From a virus, in IMG/VR virus record IMGVR_UViG_3300009370_000119, positions 1 to 30,539 of that record: a stretch of 30,539 nucleotides of DNA; one strand, 5' to 3'. Shown here piece after piece: positions 8,082 through 14,728 of this stretch; within the stretch, counting starts at the first letter, position 1, and the number at the start of each line of letters is the position of its first letter. The notes below the pieces were generated by a model. The model ran no database searches. It saw only the letters and a program-made list of their open reading frames with translations, and was not told where the DNA came from. Made by a program: the position numbers and the translations under genes.

Positions 8082-8681
8082 TTGTCGAAGGTTTCCAAAA
8101 AAGAAGAATTACTGCAACGGGCAGTCGCCCTATACAAGCAGGACTATAAACTGATTAGCATCAGCAGGGAATTGGATGTCCATACATCTACGCTTCGACG
8201 CTGGCTGCGTAATGCAGGATATGGGGCTAAGAAAAATCCTCATGGGGCAAACCCCGTTAACGAAGAGAAGAAAGACGCTGATCCTTTACAGGATGCCCTG
8301 GAAGAAAAGCTCGATGAAGCAGTTAAAGAGGAAACACAGCTTAAAGCACACGATGCCAGAATAGCGGAGGACAAGGATTTGCTTGAACTCGCGCAGGCGC
8401 AATCCTCGCCAGGGGAAAAGTATCAGTCTTATGTAGCCGCTACAGCCGTCAAGTTAATGCGGGACTCTGTTAAGAATCTGCGCGGGCCGCGCACTATTAA
8501 AGAGTTGTCAGAACTTGACCAAATCATACGGCGCAACCTGGGTCTCGATAACAGGGGCGGTTCCGGCAAAGTTCAGATAGACATATCTATCCTGAATAAT
8601 ACCAAGGCAGACAAAGGAAAAGGAGCAGTCGATATAGGCTCAAAAAAAGTAATTGATGTAGACCCGCTCGAAGACAAGTAA
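8082..8681 (+). CDS. HTH DNA-binding protein, possible small terminase subunit
   Basis: A 199-residue protein starting at TTG; an in-frame TAA three codons upstream and no ATG nearby leave TTG as the best start. Residues about 11-46 form a resolvase-like helix-turn-helix (RAVALYKQ, then ISRELDVHTSTLRRWL). The middle (55-115) is charged and helical. The C-terminal part includes a beta-like KVQIDISILNN followed by a basic, Gly-containing tail. An HTH plus oligomerising helices beside terL fits a small terminase that recognises the packaging site. Against this, it is divergent from terL and leads the replication operon, so a transcription regulator acting on the adjacent palindrome is a real alternative. 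Confidence 0.6.
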   Translation: MSKVSKKEELLQRAVALYKQDYKLISISRELDVHTSTLRRWLRNAGYGAKKNPHGANPVNEEKKDADPLQDALEEKLDEAVKEETQLKAHDARIAEDKDLLELAQAQSSPGEKYQSYVAATAVKLMRDSVKNLRGPRTIKELSELDQIIRRNLGLDNRGGSGKVQIDISILNNTKADKGKGAVDIGSKKVIDVDPLEDK

Positions 8682-8687
8682 ACCGCC

Positions 8688-8960
8688 ATGTCAGAATCTG
8701 CCGAGGCTTATGAGGAGCCTGAAAGCGTATTGCTTTTATACTCAGGACTACAGGACGCTTTTATAGGGTCAGTAGAAACCTACGGCAAGCCACCAGTTGC
8801 CTGCTACTCCAAGAGGATGACGATTGATATCCTCCAGAAGGATTACGGGCTGAGTGAGGACGATGCTTATAGAAGATACGAATACGAATATCTTCAATCA
8901 GATTACGGAGAGGCAACCCCCGTTTTTTTGGATGACGAATCAATTACAAATGTTTCCTGA
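8688..8960 (+). CDS. Small acidic phage protein, paralogue of the 18686 gene
   Basis: A 90-residue acidic protein of unknown function. From residue about 22 it shares a pattern with the protein at 18686-18955: AF[IV]G, then PP-x-A, a helix with I-x-x-L, G-[LM]-S-x-DDA, aromatic residues and a final GE-x-TP-x-F. Only one gap is needed after the PP. No signal peptide or membrane segment is visible. It begins 6 nt after the HTH gene and overlaps the next gene, so it is part of the replication operon. No Shine-Dalgarno is present. Confidence 0.75.
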   Translation: MSESAEAYEEPESVLLLYSGLQDAFIGSVETYGKPPVACYSKRMTIDILQKDYGLSEDDAYRRYEYEYLQSDYGEATPVFLDDESITNVS

Positions 8961-9189
8961 CAGACTAATCGTCACCGACCCTTGGGTTTTGATTAGGGTA
9001 GAACTCCCCCCGCTTGACTTTAAGTTTGTCGCAGAGATGCAATCGGGTGCTTTCTACTTGGTCAAGCCCTGTGTGGCGAAGGAAGTCTATTACCTGCAAA
9101 TGTTGGGTAAAAATATTGATGTCTTTCTGCCCACAGAGGGGGAAGGTCTGCTTGTGCGTTGTAAAGCAATAGACTCCCTATGGTCATAG
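8932..9189 (+). CDS. Hypothetical protein, 85 residues
   Basis: I chose the ATG at 8932 over one at 8854 because it limits the overlap with the preceding gene to 29 nt; the earlier start would add 26 residues and bury much of that gene. The protein has alternating hydrophobic residues suggesting a small beta-rich fold (VLIRVELPPLDFKFVAEM). I recognise no family. Its end overlaps the resolvase start by 10 nt, so translation may be coupled. Confidence 0.6.
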   Translation: MTNQLQMFPDRLIVTDPWVLIRVELPPLDFKFVAEMQSGAFYLVKPCVAKEVYYLQMLGKNIDVFLPTEGEGLLVRCKAIDSLWS

Positions 9190-9656
9190 GAATTGATAAC
9201 GGGCTATCCGGTGGTCTGGTAGCCATATCTGCCCACACGGGGGCAGTCATCGACAAGACAGTAATGCCGACCATACACCGTCTAAAAAAGAGGGAGGTGG
9301 ACACAAGGAAAGTATACGAGTGGATTACTGCGCTTAATTCCCCTTTTATATTCGCAATAGAGGAACCACTGCACCATGCACGTTCTTCGCAGGCGGTAAG
9401 GTCGATGGCGATTTCTTTTGGTAAACTGTTGGGGCTTGCGGAAAGTCGCCAGTGGGACTCCCGCTGTGTAAGTGTCCACAAGTGGCAAAAGGTCATGCTG
9501 GGAAACACTCCTAAAGGGAAGACAAAGGAAGCTGCTTTAGCTGTAGCTAACGAGCTTGCCCCTGAAGAGTGCTGGTTAAAAAGCAAGCGAGCTACTAAGC
9601 CACATGACGGCATGATTGATGCTTTTTTGATCGCCAGATACATAAGAGGAAAATAG
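9180..9656 (+). CDS. RuvC-like Holliday junction resolvase
   Basis: A 158-residue RNase H-fold nuclease expected to cut branched DNA during recombination or before packaging. The N-terminus reads IGIDNGLSGG with Asp6 as the first metal ligand. Glu61/Glu62 follow strand four (FAIEE), and PHDGMIDA supplies His142/Asp143 and Asp147. This is the RuvC D-E-D/H-D set, and the length matches bacterial RuvC. The surrounding basic stretch (TPKGKTKEAA) fits DNA contact. It lies between a small unknown and a SNF2-type ATPase. Which branched substrate it prefers cannot be read from the sequence. Confidence 0.85.
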   Translation: MVIGIDNGLSGGLVAISAHTGAVIDKTVMPTIHRLKKREVDTRKVYEWITALNSPFIFAIEEPLHHARSSQAVRSMAISFGKLLGLAESRQWDSRCVSVHKWQKVMLGNTPKGKTKEAALAVANELAPEECWLKSKRATKPHDGMIDAFLIARYIRGK

Positions 9657-9698
9657 TTCTGGACAAGAACTTGACTGTCGTTTAAAGTCGTTCCCCAA

Positions 9699-10994
9699 AT
9701 GAAAGCACTGTTTCCCAGACAAAAGGGGACTTGGGCGTTTTTTGTAGAAAAACTAGCCGAAGGAACCAGCACAATTGATACGTCCAGCGTTGGCACAGGT
9801 AAGACTGTCGTTGCCGCCGCGATAGCGGAAACCCTTGAATGTCCTGTCGCGGTGATCTGCCCCAAGGCCGTCATCCCCACTTGGGAGCGCGAACTGAAAG
9901 AGTTTGGCGTTAAGCCAATCTTTGTCCTCAACTACGAAAAGATACGGACGGGGGGAACGCCTCACATGAACAAGCGTGGCAAGATGATAATGGCGTGGAA
10001 TCTGCCAAAGAACACCCTGGTATTCGTTGACGAGATTCACAAGTGTAAAGGCCCATACACACAAAATTGCCAACTGGTTATATCCTTAGTGCAACAGGGT
10101 TACCGTATACACGGCATGAGTGCGACAGCCTGCGAGAACCCCACAGAGATGCGCTCAATAGGGTTCATGCTGGGGTTGCACGGGCTGAACAAGACCGGTA
10201 ACGGTAAAAGCTCTTGGTATCGTTGGATGGCAGAGAACGGGTGCGCTCAAGATCGCTGGAAGCAGTGGAGACTGCTGAGTCGTGCTAAACTGTCTGATGT
10301 TAAAGATTCTATCTACGGTGTAACCGGAAAGAAACTAACGGTGGAAGACTTCCCTGACAGCTTTCGGGATAACAGAGTCTTCGTAGAACCTGTCCAGTTC
10401 GGTGGGGCGAAGAAGATTATCAAGGCATACGACGAACTGGGCATCACACCTGCTATCGTCCAAGAGTATATCGAGAATGGAACTGTAACAGACAATGAGC
10501 ATATACTGGTCAACTTGTTGAGAGCTAGGCAGCTTGCTGAAAGTTTCAAAACGCCAGACATTGCAGAAATGGCAGAAGACCTAGTTGGCCAGGGCAACTC
10601 TGTTGTTATGTTCGTTAACTTCAGAGAGACCGTGGAAGCCCTGTGCGAGAAGCTGCATAAGTGTTACCGGATCGAGGGAGGTCAATCAGCAAAGGAAAGG
10701 CAACAGGTTGTAGACGCTTTTCAGAATGACGAGATAAACCTACTGGCTGTGAACATCGCGGCAGGGGGAACCGGTCTTTCCCTCCACGACATCAACGGCA
10801 AGAGACCTCGTATCTCCCTCATAAGCCCGTCCTTCTCTGCCAAGGATCACTTGCAGACGTTGGGGCGTATCCACCGCAACGGGGCTAAATCTGATGCCAT
10901 ACAGAAGATTCTGGTCGCTGCTGATTCTATTGAGGAAGCAGTGATGAAGTCAATAAAACGTAAGCTAAAGAATCTGGAGGCGTTGCATGGCTGA
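9699..10994 (+). CDS. SNF2-type SF2 ATPase / helicase
   Basis: A 431-residue two-domain SF2 enzyme. Motif I is SSVGTGKT (29-36), motif II is DEIH (111-114) followed by KCKG, and motif III is SAT (141-143). The second RecA-like domain carries VVMFVNF, then AAGGTGLSLHD (motif V) and QTLGRIHRNG (motif VI) with the arginine fingers. The DEIH-K and Q-x-x-GR-x-HR-x-G pattern is that of SNF2/Rad54-like translocases found in many phage replication modules. Likely roles are DNA remodelling or branch migration together with the neighbouring resolvase. The ATG has no Shine-Dalgarno; the 42-nt gap before it holds only a weak GACT/AGTC symmetry. Confidence 0.9.
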   Translation: MKALFPRQKGTWAFFVEKLAEGTSTIDTSSVGTGKTVVAAAIAETLECPVAVICPKAVIPTWERELKEFGVKPIFVLNYEKIRTGGTPHMNKRGKMIMAWNLPKNTLVFVDEIHKCKGPYTQNCQLVISLVQQGYRIHGMSATACENPTEMRSIGFMLGLHGLNKTGNGKSSWYRWMAENGCAQDRWKQWRLLSRAKLSDVKDSIYGVTGKKLTVEDFPDSFRDNRVFVEPVQFGGAKKIIKAYDELGITPAIVQEYIENGTVTDNEHILVNLLRARQLAESFKTPDIAEMAEDLVGQGNSVVMFVNFRETVEALCEKLHKCYRIEGGQSAKERQQVVDAFQNDEINLLAVNIAAGGTGLSLHDINGKRPRISLISPSFSAKDHLQTLGRIHRNGAKSDAIQKILVAADSIEEAVMKSIKRKLKNLEALHG

Positions 10995-11202
10995 TGTCAG
11001 AGACCTACTGAAGCCACTCGCACCAAGGACTCAGCGTCACCACTTGGTTGAGTGTATAACAACCGAGGAAAGCCCACTCAGACTAACCGTTTTCGATGAG
11101 GAAAAACACGACTTTATGCTCGCCCAATTTGGCGCGGCTTGTAATGTGCTACCATCAAGCGTCCCACAAAGGTTAAGCTATCGTACGTCTCGCAAAGGAT
11201 AA
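10987..11202 (+). CDS. Hypothetical protein, 71 residues
   Basis: A small basic protein overlapping the end of the ATPase gene by 8 nt, with a strong Shine-Dalgarno (GGAGG) about 6 nt before its ATG. That signal is one of the best in the operon and supports a real gene. The sequence is rich in Arg and Leu with no motif I recognise. Confidence 0.6.
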   Translation: MADVRDLLKPLAPRTQRHHLVECITTEESPLRLTVFDEEKHDFMLAQFGAACNVLPSSVPQRLSYRTSRKG

Positions 11203-11230
11203 TCACCCAAAAATAACAACAACCAAACCC

Positions 11231-11827
11231 ATGATTGAAGAAACAATAAATACTGCGCTAACAAGAGCATATAACAAAAGCCCTAGAAGAGATGGTCACT
11301 GGCCTTCTTTTGAAACGAGAACCCGTAAATGTATTATCGAGGAATACAGTGAGAATATCACATGTAGCGATATTATAACCGTGTTCTCAGCCATACTTGG
11401 AGACATTGAAGAAATAAAAGAAGGAGTCTTTAAGCAAGAAAAGGATTCAGACAAAGTCGTCTACTTTGTTGAGAACGGTAAATCAGTACAAAAGGAATCA
11501 AAATTCCATATACAATCAGTATTATACTGGAAGCTCTGTGACTTTGTCGCCAACCTCAAGCTCTTGCTCGTTGAAGACAAAACCAAGAGGGGTAACTCAG
11601 AAGAGCAGCAGCACGTTCAGTTTCTTGTAGGTAACATCGAAGAACTTATGGTGCGGTTGCACTCAATTAGAGAAAGCATACGTCAGAGTGACATACACGC
11701 GGGCTGCATCGATGATGAGAATTGCTACAGTGACCTATACTGGCTTGTGAATGATATTATCGCAGACTTGGATGATCGGTTTGAAATGCAAATATACCTG
11801 GCGATGCACTCAAGACTCAACCGATAA
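11231..11827 (+). CDS. Hypothetical helical protein, 198 residues
   Basis: An acidic, mostly helical protein with no recognised domain, signal peptide or membrane segment. Codon use is more AT-rich than in the flanking ATPase and nuclease genes (many AAA, ATA, GAA codons), which suggests a recently acquired accessory gene. The upstream 28 nt is A/C-rich (aataacaacaacc) with no Shine-Dalgarno. The structured element at 11839-11910 follows 11 nt after its stop. Confidence 0.7.
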   Translation: MIEETINTALTRAYNKSPRRDGHWPSFETRTRKCIIEEYSENITCSDIITVFSAILGDIEEIKEGVFKQEKDSDKVVYFVENGKSVQKESKFHIQSVLYWKLCDFVANLKLLLVEDKTKRGNSEEQQHVQFLVGNIEELMVRLHSIRESIRQSDIHAGCIDDENCYSDLYWLVNDIIADLDDRFEMQIYLAMHSRLNR

Positions 11828-11838
11828 GCACAAACAAT

Positions 11839-11910
11839 TAGGCTTCAGGAATAGAGCCGTAAGAGAGCTACGGACGCAGAGCTATCATGTCATTGAACAC
11901 CTGAAGCCTA
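11839..11910 (+). other. Long-range hairpin / structured RNA candidate
   Basis: TAGGCTTCAGG (11839-11849) pairs perfectly with CCTGAAGCCTA (11900-11910), closing a 50-nt interior. Inside, ATAG (11851-11854) can pair with CTAT (11882-11885) and CCGTA (11857-11861) with TACGG (11869-11873), leaving a purine-rich AGAGAGC loop. It fills almost the whole 93-nt gap and ends 10 nt before the next ATG. No T-run follows, so it is not an ordinary terminator. It does not match tRNA layout or a ribozyme or riboswitch consensus that I recall. A regulatory leader or a processing site is possible. Confidence 0.6.
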
Positions 11911-11920
11911 CCTATTTAAA

Positions 11921-12151
11921 ATGAAAGACACACCAGAAACAATACACCTCAGTGAGGAAATGGGGGAAAAGTTATTTAGTATAGCCGCCAGAAAGGTAAG
12001 GCTAACACATCCAGAAACTGGTGAGGAATTCATATTGGGGGATAATTGGAAAACATTCCGCGATCAACTTTCAGGCTATCCGAAACGGGTCTTTGACACA
12101 AAGGTTCTTCAAGTGATAATGGAATTGCTAACCGATGCCTCGCATGACTAA
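11921..12151 (+). CDS. Hypothetical protein, 76 residues
   Basis: A small protein with no recognised family. It is amphipathic, with a central segment rich in Thr/Glu/Gly (THPETGEEFILGDNW) and a helical C-terminus. The ATG sits 10 nt after the 11-bp stem of the upstream hairpin and lacks a Shine-Dalgarno. Its last 17 nt overlap the next gene, suggesting translational coupling. Confidence 0.6.
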   Translation: MKDTPETIHLSEEMGEKLFSIAARKVRLTHPETGEEFILGDNWKTFRDQLSGYPKRVFDTKVLQVIMELLTDASHD

Positions 12152-12605
12152 CGGCAAGGAAACGCAAGTATATCTTATGCTGGATACGACGAACAACTTC
12201 TATAAGATTGGATGTTCAAAGCAACCACGCTACAGAGAAAAGACCCTTCAATCAGAAAAACCCACCATTGAGCTACTCTTCTGTTTTGAGGGTTCCCGTA
12301 AGGATGAGAAATACCTTCACGAACATTTTAAGGAAAAAAGGATACGAGGAGAGTGGTTTCATTTAGATGATGACGGTGTGGCATATATTAAAGAATACGC
12401 TGACAAAATTGTTAAGCCTTGGGACGAGTGGCCTCCCGAAAATGACTTATACGATTTAACATATAACGAACAGGGTAAAATTGATTTTAAATGTAGCCCA
12501 GAAGAATGGGAGGAAGCCAGGAAGGGGTTCAAGTTTTACGAGTGGGGGTCTCCTGAATATAAGGCCGCAGAAAAAGAAAGAATTAAAAATGAACAACCAG
12601 AATAA
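12135..12605 (+). CDS. GIY-YIG-related T5orf172/Mug113-type protein
   Basis: A 156-residue protein whose first 80 residues fit the T5orf172 (Mug113) branch of the GIY-YIG nuclease superfamily. QVYLM (11-15) takes the place of the first GIY strand, YKIG (23-26) corresponds to the YIG strand, Arg residues follow at about 32-34, Glu58 and His62 lie on the next helix, and GEWFHL (72-77) closes the domain. The second half is acidic and aromatic, without a known domain. Members are common in phages, and most have no proven role; DNA cleavage is inferred from the family. An ATG at 12144 is an alternative start. The gene overlaps the nuclease gene after it by 17 nt. Confidence 0.75.
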   Translation: MPRMTNGKETQVYLMLDTTNNFYKIGCSKQPRYREKTLQSEKPTIELLFCFEGSRKDEKYLHEHFKEKRIRGEWFHLDDDGVAYIKEYADKIVKPWDEWPPENDLYDLTYNEQGKIDFKCSPEEWEEARKGFKFYEWGSPEYKAAEKERIKNEQPE

Positions 12606-13716
12606 CACACCAGACCACACCAGCAGAGACCACGCGGAATTCTCACCCTCCAGCCTCAAGTATGTAGCCGCATGTTCCGGTTACAACGGGCGTTCGGGGA
12701 CGAGTGCAGCCGCTGAGAAAGGAACCAGGATACATGAGGCTTTGGAAGTGCGTGACTCTTCCGCGCTCCATAACGAGGAGGAGGTCGAGATATATGAGGA
12801 GACCTGTCGCATGGAGGACAATTTCTTGGCATCCATAATCGGAGACGCAGAGAACAAGGAATACCATGAGATTCAGGTCGATGTGGAACTGGATGGCACA
12901 AGCACATGGGGAACCTGTGACCGGCTTACCACGTTCGGGGACACGGCGATCATGGGCGATTATAAGACAGGTATCAGCATCATCGACGAACCGGAAAAGA
13001 ACTGGCAGGCGAAGACCTATACAGTCGGTGCTTTCCAGAAGTTCCCTGACCTGAAGAAGATTATCTTCGTATTCTATATACCCGTCCGTGGGGAAGTCCT
13101 GCACGGGGAGTTCAAGCGTGATGACTTACCCAGGCTTATCAAGGAAGTATCTGATGTAATCAAGGCCGGTGAGAAGATACGCCCCCAATGGGAGGACGGC
13201 ACACCTGAACTGGAAGCCCTGTCACCTAACGTGAACTGCCGCTTCTGTGCATATGAGGACAAATGCCCTGCGCTGGGTGCTATTGCCTTTGAGGTAGCCA
13301 AGAGAGTGTCGGAAAACACCCTGCCGGATGTAGACATCTCTGACCCTGACAACCCTGAGACCCTGGAGCAACTGTGGCCTATCGCAAAGATTGTGACCAA
13401 CTGGGCTACACGCATCAGGGCGAAGGCTGTGGCGATGGCTAGGGACGGTGCAGAATTCCCATCTTTGCGACTACGCTCTATGGGTGCGTCTCGTAAATGC
13501 AATGACAATACACAACTGCTGGATATCGCGTCACAATTTAACCTGCCTCAAGAAGAAGTAGTAAAATTAGCTAACTTTCCCTTGAAAAAAGTAGCAGAGG
13601 CTGTAGGTAAGGCAGCCCCTGATGGGGAGAAGGGTCGTATGGCTCAAGAATTTATGGATGCTGCTGAAGCAGCAGAAATAATAGACACATCAGATACGCG
13701 GTATACGCTGACCTGA
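12589..13716 (+). CDS. Cas4/RecB-like PD-(D/E)XK nuclease, probable Fe-S cluster
   Basis: A 375-residue protein. I chose the ATG at 12589, since an upstream ATG at 12481 would overlap the preceding gene by 125 nt. RecB-family motifs are GTRIHEAL (His49), GTCDRL with Asp111, and GDYKTG with Asp124 and Lys126. Cys29 near the N-terminus and C217-x2-C220-x5-C226 near the end of the nuclease core match the four-cysteine 4Fe-4S arrangement of Cas4 and AddB-type nucleases. A helical C-terminal region of about 145 residues follows. Between a GIY-YIG protein and a putative ssDNA-binding protein, a recombination exonuclease role is most likely; 5'-3' or 3'-5' polarity cannot be told. Confidence 0.85.
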   Translation: MNNQNNTPDHTSRDHAEFSPSSLKYVAACSGYNGRSGTSAAAEKGTRIHEALEVRDSSALHNEEEVEIYEETCRMEDNFLASIIGDAENKEYHEIQVDVELDGTSTWGTCDRLTTFGDTAIMGDYKTGISIIDEPEKNWQAKTYTVGAFQKFPDLKKIIFVFYIPVRGEVLHGEFKRDDLPRLIKEVSDVIKAGEKIRPQWEDGTPELEALSPNVNCRFCAYEDKCPALGAIAFEVAKRVSENTLPDVDISDPDNPETLEQLWPIAKIVTNWATRIRAKAVAMARDGAEFPSLRLRSMGASRKCNDNTQLLDIASQFNLPQEEVVKLANFPLKKVAEAVGKAAPDGEKGRMAQEFMDAAEAAEIIDTSDTRYTLT

Positions 13717-13750
13717 TTCATTCAAAATAGTAAAATACACAAAATAACAA

Positions 13751-14407
13751 ATGCCTAAAACAAAGGAAAAAAAGGAAGAAATCGTCGAAGTGAACACTGG
13801 AGTAGCTACCCCAGTAGAAAGCAATCTTGAATTTAGGATTGACCCTTCCGACATCAACATCCCCTATTACGCTATCAAGTCTGCTTTGTCGCAGTATGAT
13901 GCCGGTGAACTGGGGGACTTAGTAGTAGACAAAACCCATGTCGTTGCAAAAGGCGGCGAGCCTGTTGAAATCAGCATCATCAAGATGATCAAGGGCTGGG
14001 AAGAGGACGTTAAGTTCGGTAACCCAAAGGAGCGTGTTTACTCTATGGAGGCGCGTGACGAACTTGCGGCACGTTCTCCAAACGAGTTGAAGGAATTCGC
14101 GGAGATTACATTCGCTATTGAGAAGCCAGAGGACGGTGATGACGGGGCATACCCCTTCCCTATCGGGGACAAGTTCTACACTATCGGTATCCTTACCGTT
14201 AAGAACTACGCTCTCGTTAACACATACAAGCGGGTTTGCACTCTGGCATCCTTCAACCCCAGCATGGCACTGGGAGACAAGAAGTGGAAGCTGACTGTCA
14301 ACCATGTCCAAGGTAAGAACAACGACTGGTGGCAGCCGGAACTGGCTGTGACTCAGGAGGAGTCTCCGCAGGCTATCATCGACTTCGTGGCATCATTTAA
14401 CTCCTAA
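13751..14407 (+). CDS. Putative single-stranded DNA-binding or recombination protein
   Basis: A 218-residue protein lying between the recombination nuclease and PolA, the usual place for a phage ssDNA-binding protein. It is acidic with a Lys/Glu-rich head, several aromatic residues (WEED, YPFPIGDKFYTIG, NDWWQPEL) and alternating beta-like stretches compatible with an OB fold. It lacks the acidic C-terminal tail typical of gp2.5 and SSB, ending instead in DFVASFNS. The assignment rests mainly on context. The ATG follows an A-rich segment without a Shine-Dalgarno. Confidence 0.5.
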   Translation: MPKTKEKKEEIVEVNTGVATPVESNLEFRIDPSDINIPYYAIKSALSQYDAGELGDLVVDKTHVVAKGGEPVEISIIKMIKGWEEDVKFGNPKERVYSMEARDELAARSPNELKEFAEITFAIEKPEDGDDGAYPFPIGDKFYTIGILTVKNYALVNTYKRVCTLASFNPSMALGDKKWKLTVNHVQGKNNDWWQPELAVTQEESPQAIIDFVASFNS

Positions 14408-14412
14408 AGTAT

Positions 14413-14619
14413 ATGCCAAGCTCAGAAGAAGAGATTGAAGTAATCGAAGGTGAACAAGCCCTGGCTGAACAGCTTATTGGCGAGGTTACCGAGAAGATCG
14501 AGGAACTGGGGAAGCAGAGGGAGCGTTTGGTCGTTCTTTCCACCGTGTTCACTAGGTCTTTGAAAGACCTTCGGGAGAATCCGGTGCAGAGTGCGCTGGC
14601 TATTGAAAGCGACGAGTAG
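14413..14619 (+). CDS. Small acidic coiled-coil protein
   Basis: A 68-residue acidic protein with a clear heptad-like helix (EQLIGEVTEKIEELGKQRERL), probably oligomeric. It follows the previous gene by 5 nt. Function unknown; its place between a putative SSB and polA suggests an accessory replication role. An opposite-strand open frame covers the same DNA but has the wrong orientation for this operon. Confidence 0.6.
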   Translation: MPSSEEEIEVIEGEQALAEQLIGEVTEKIEELGKQRERLVVLSTVFTRSLKDLRENPVQSALAIESDE

Positions 14620-14630
14620 TCTAAATCCAC

Positions 14631-14684
14631 GGCGTAGCAGGGTTTTATCGTTTTGATCCTGAATCGCCTGCCGCTCCAGCGGCA
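14631..14684 (+). other. Structured leader upstream of polA, hairpins 1 and 2
   Basis: Hairpin 1 pairs GGCG (14631-14634) with CGCC (14665-14668) and CAGG (14638-14641) with CCTG (14658-14661) across a 3x3 internal loop. Hairpin 2 is TGCCGCT-CC-AGCGGCA (14669-14684), a perfect palindrome with a 2-nt centre. They are directly adjacent, and hairpin 2 shares four bases with the terminator-like stem that follows, so full forms of the two cannot coexist. The arrangement resembles an attenuator leader. Confidence 0.5.
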
Positions 14685-14728
14685 CTGAGGTCTTACGCTT
14701 TCTTCCTCAGTGTCGTTGGGGCTTTTTT
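14681..14728 (+). terminator. Terminator-like hairpin immediately before polA
   Basis: GGCACTGAGG (14681-14690) pairs with CCTCAGTGTC (14705-14714), with one G-U pair and a 14-nt loop. Eight bases later comes a run of six T (14723-14728), which directly abuts the first ATG of polA. The distance from stem to T-run is longer than in a classical intrinsic terminator, so termination may be partial. Alternatively it is an RNA-stability or processing hairpin. Confidence 0.5.

Noticed and set aside
9657-9698. Promoter or operator in the gap before the SNF2-type gene
   Set aside because: TTGACT and a weak GACT/AGTC symmetry are present, but no -10 box lies at a suitable distance, so evidence is too thin.
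9062-9931. Long open frame on the minus strand (289 codons)
   Set aside because: It lies opposite the resolvase and SNF2-type ATPase genes, whose catalytic motifs are complete on the plus strand. The antisense product has no recognisable domain and skewed composition.
11839-11910. tRNA gene
   Set aside because: The outer stem is 11 bp instead of 7, there is no T-arm with GGTTC-type sequence and no fitting anticodon arm.
12643-13508. Minus-strand frames over the nuclease gene
   Set aside because: They are antisense to the four-cysteine nuclease with intact GDYKTG core.
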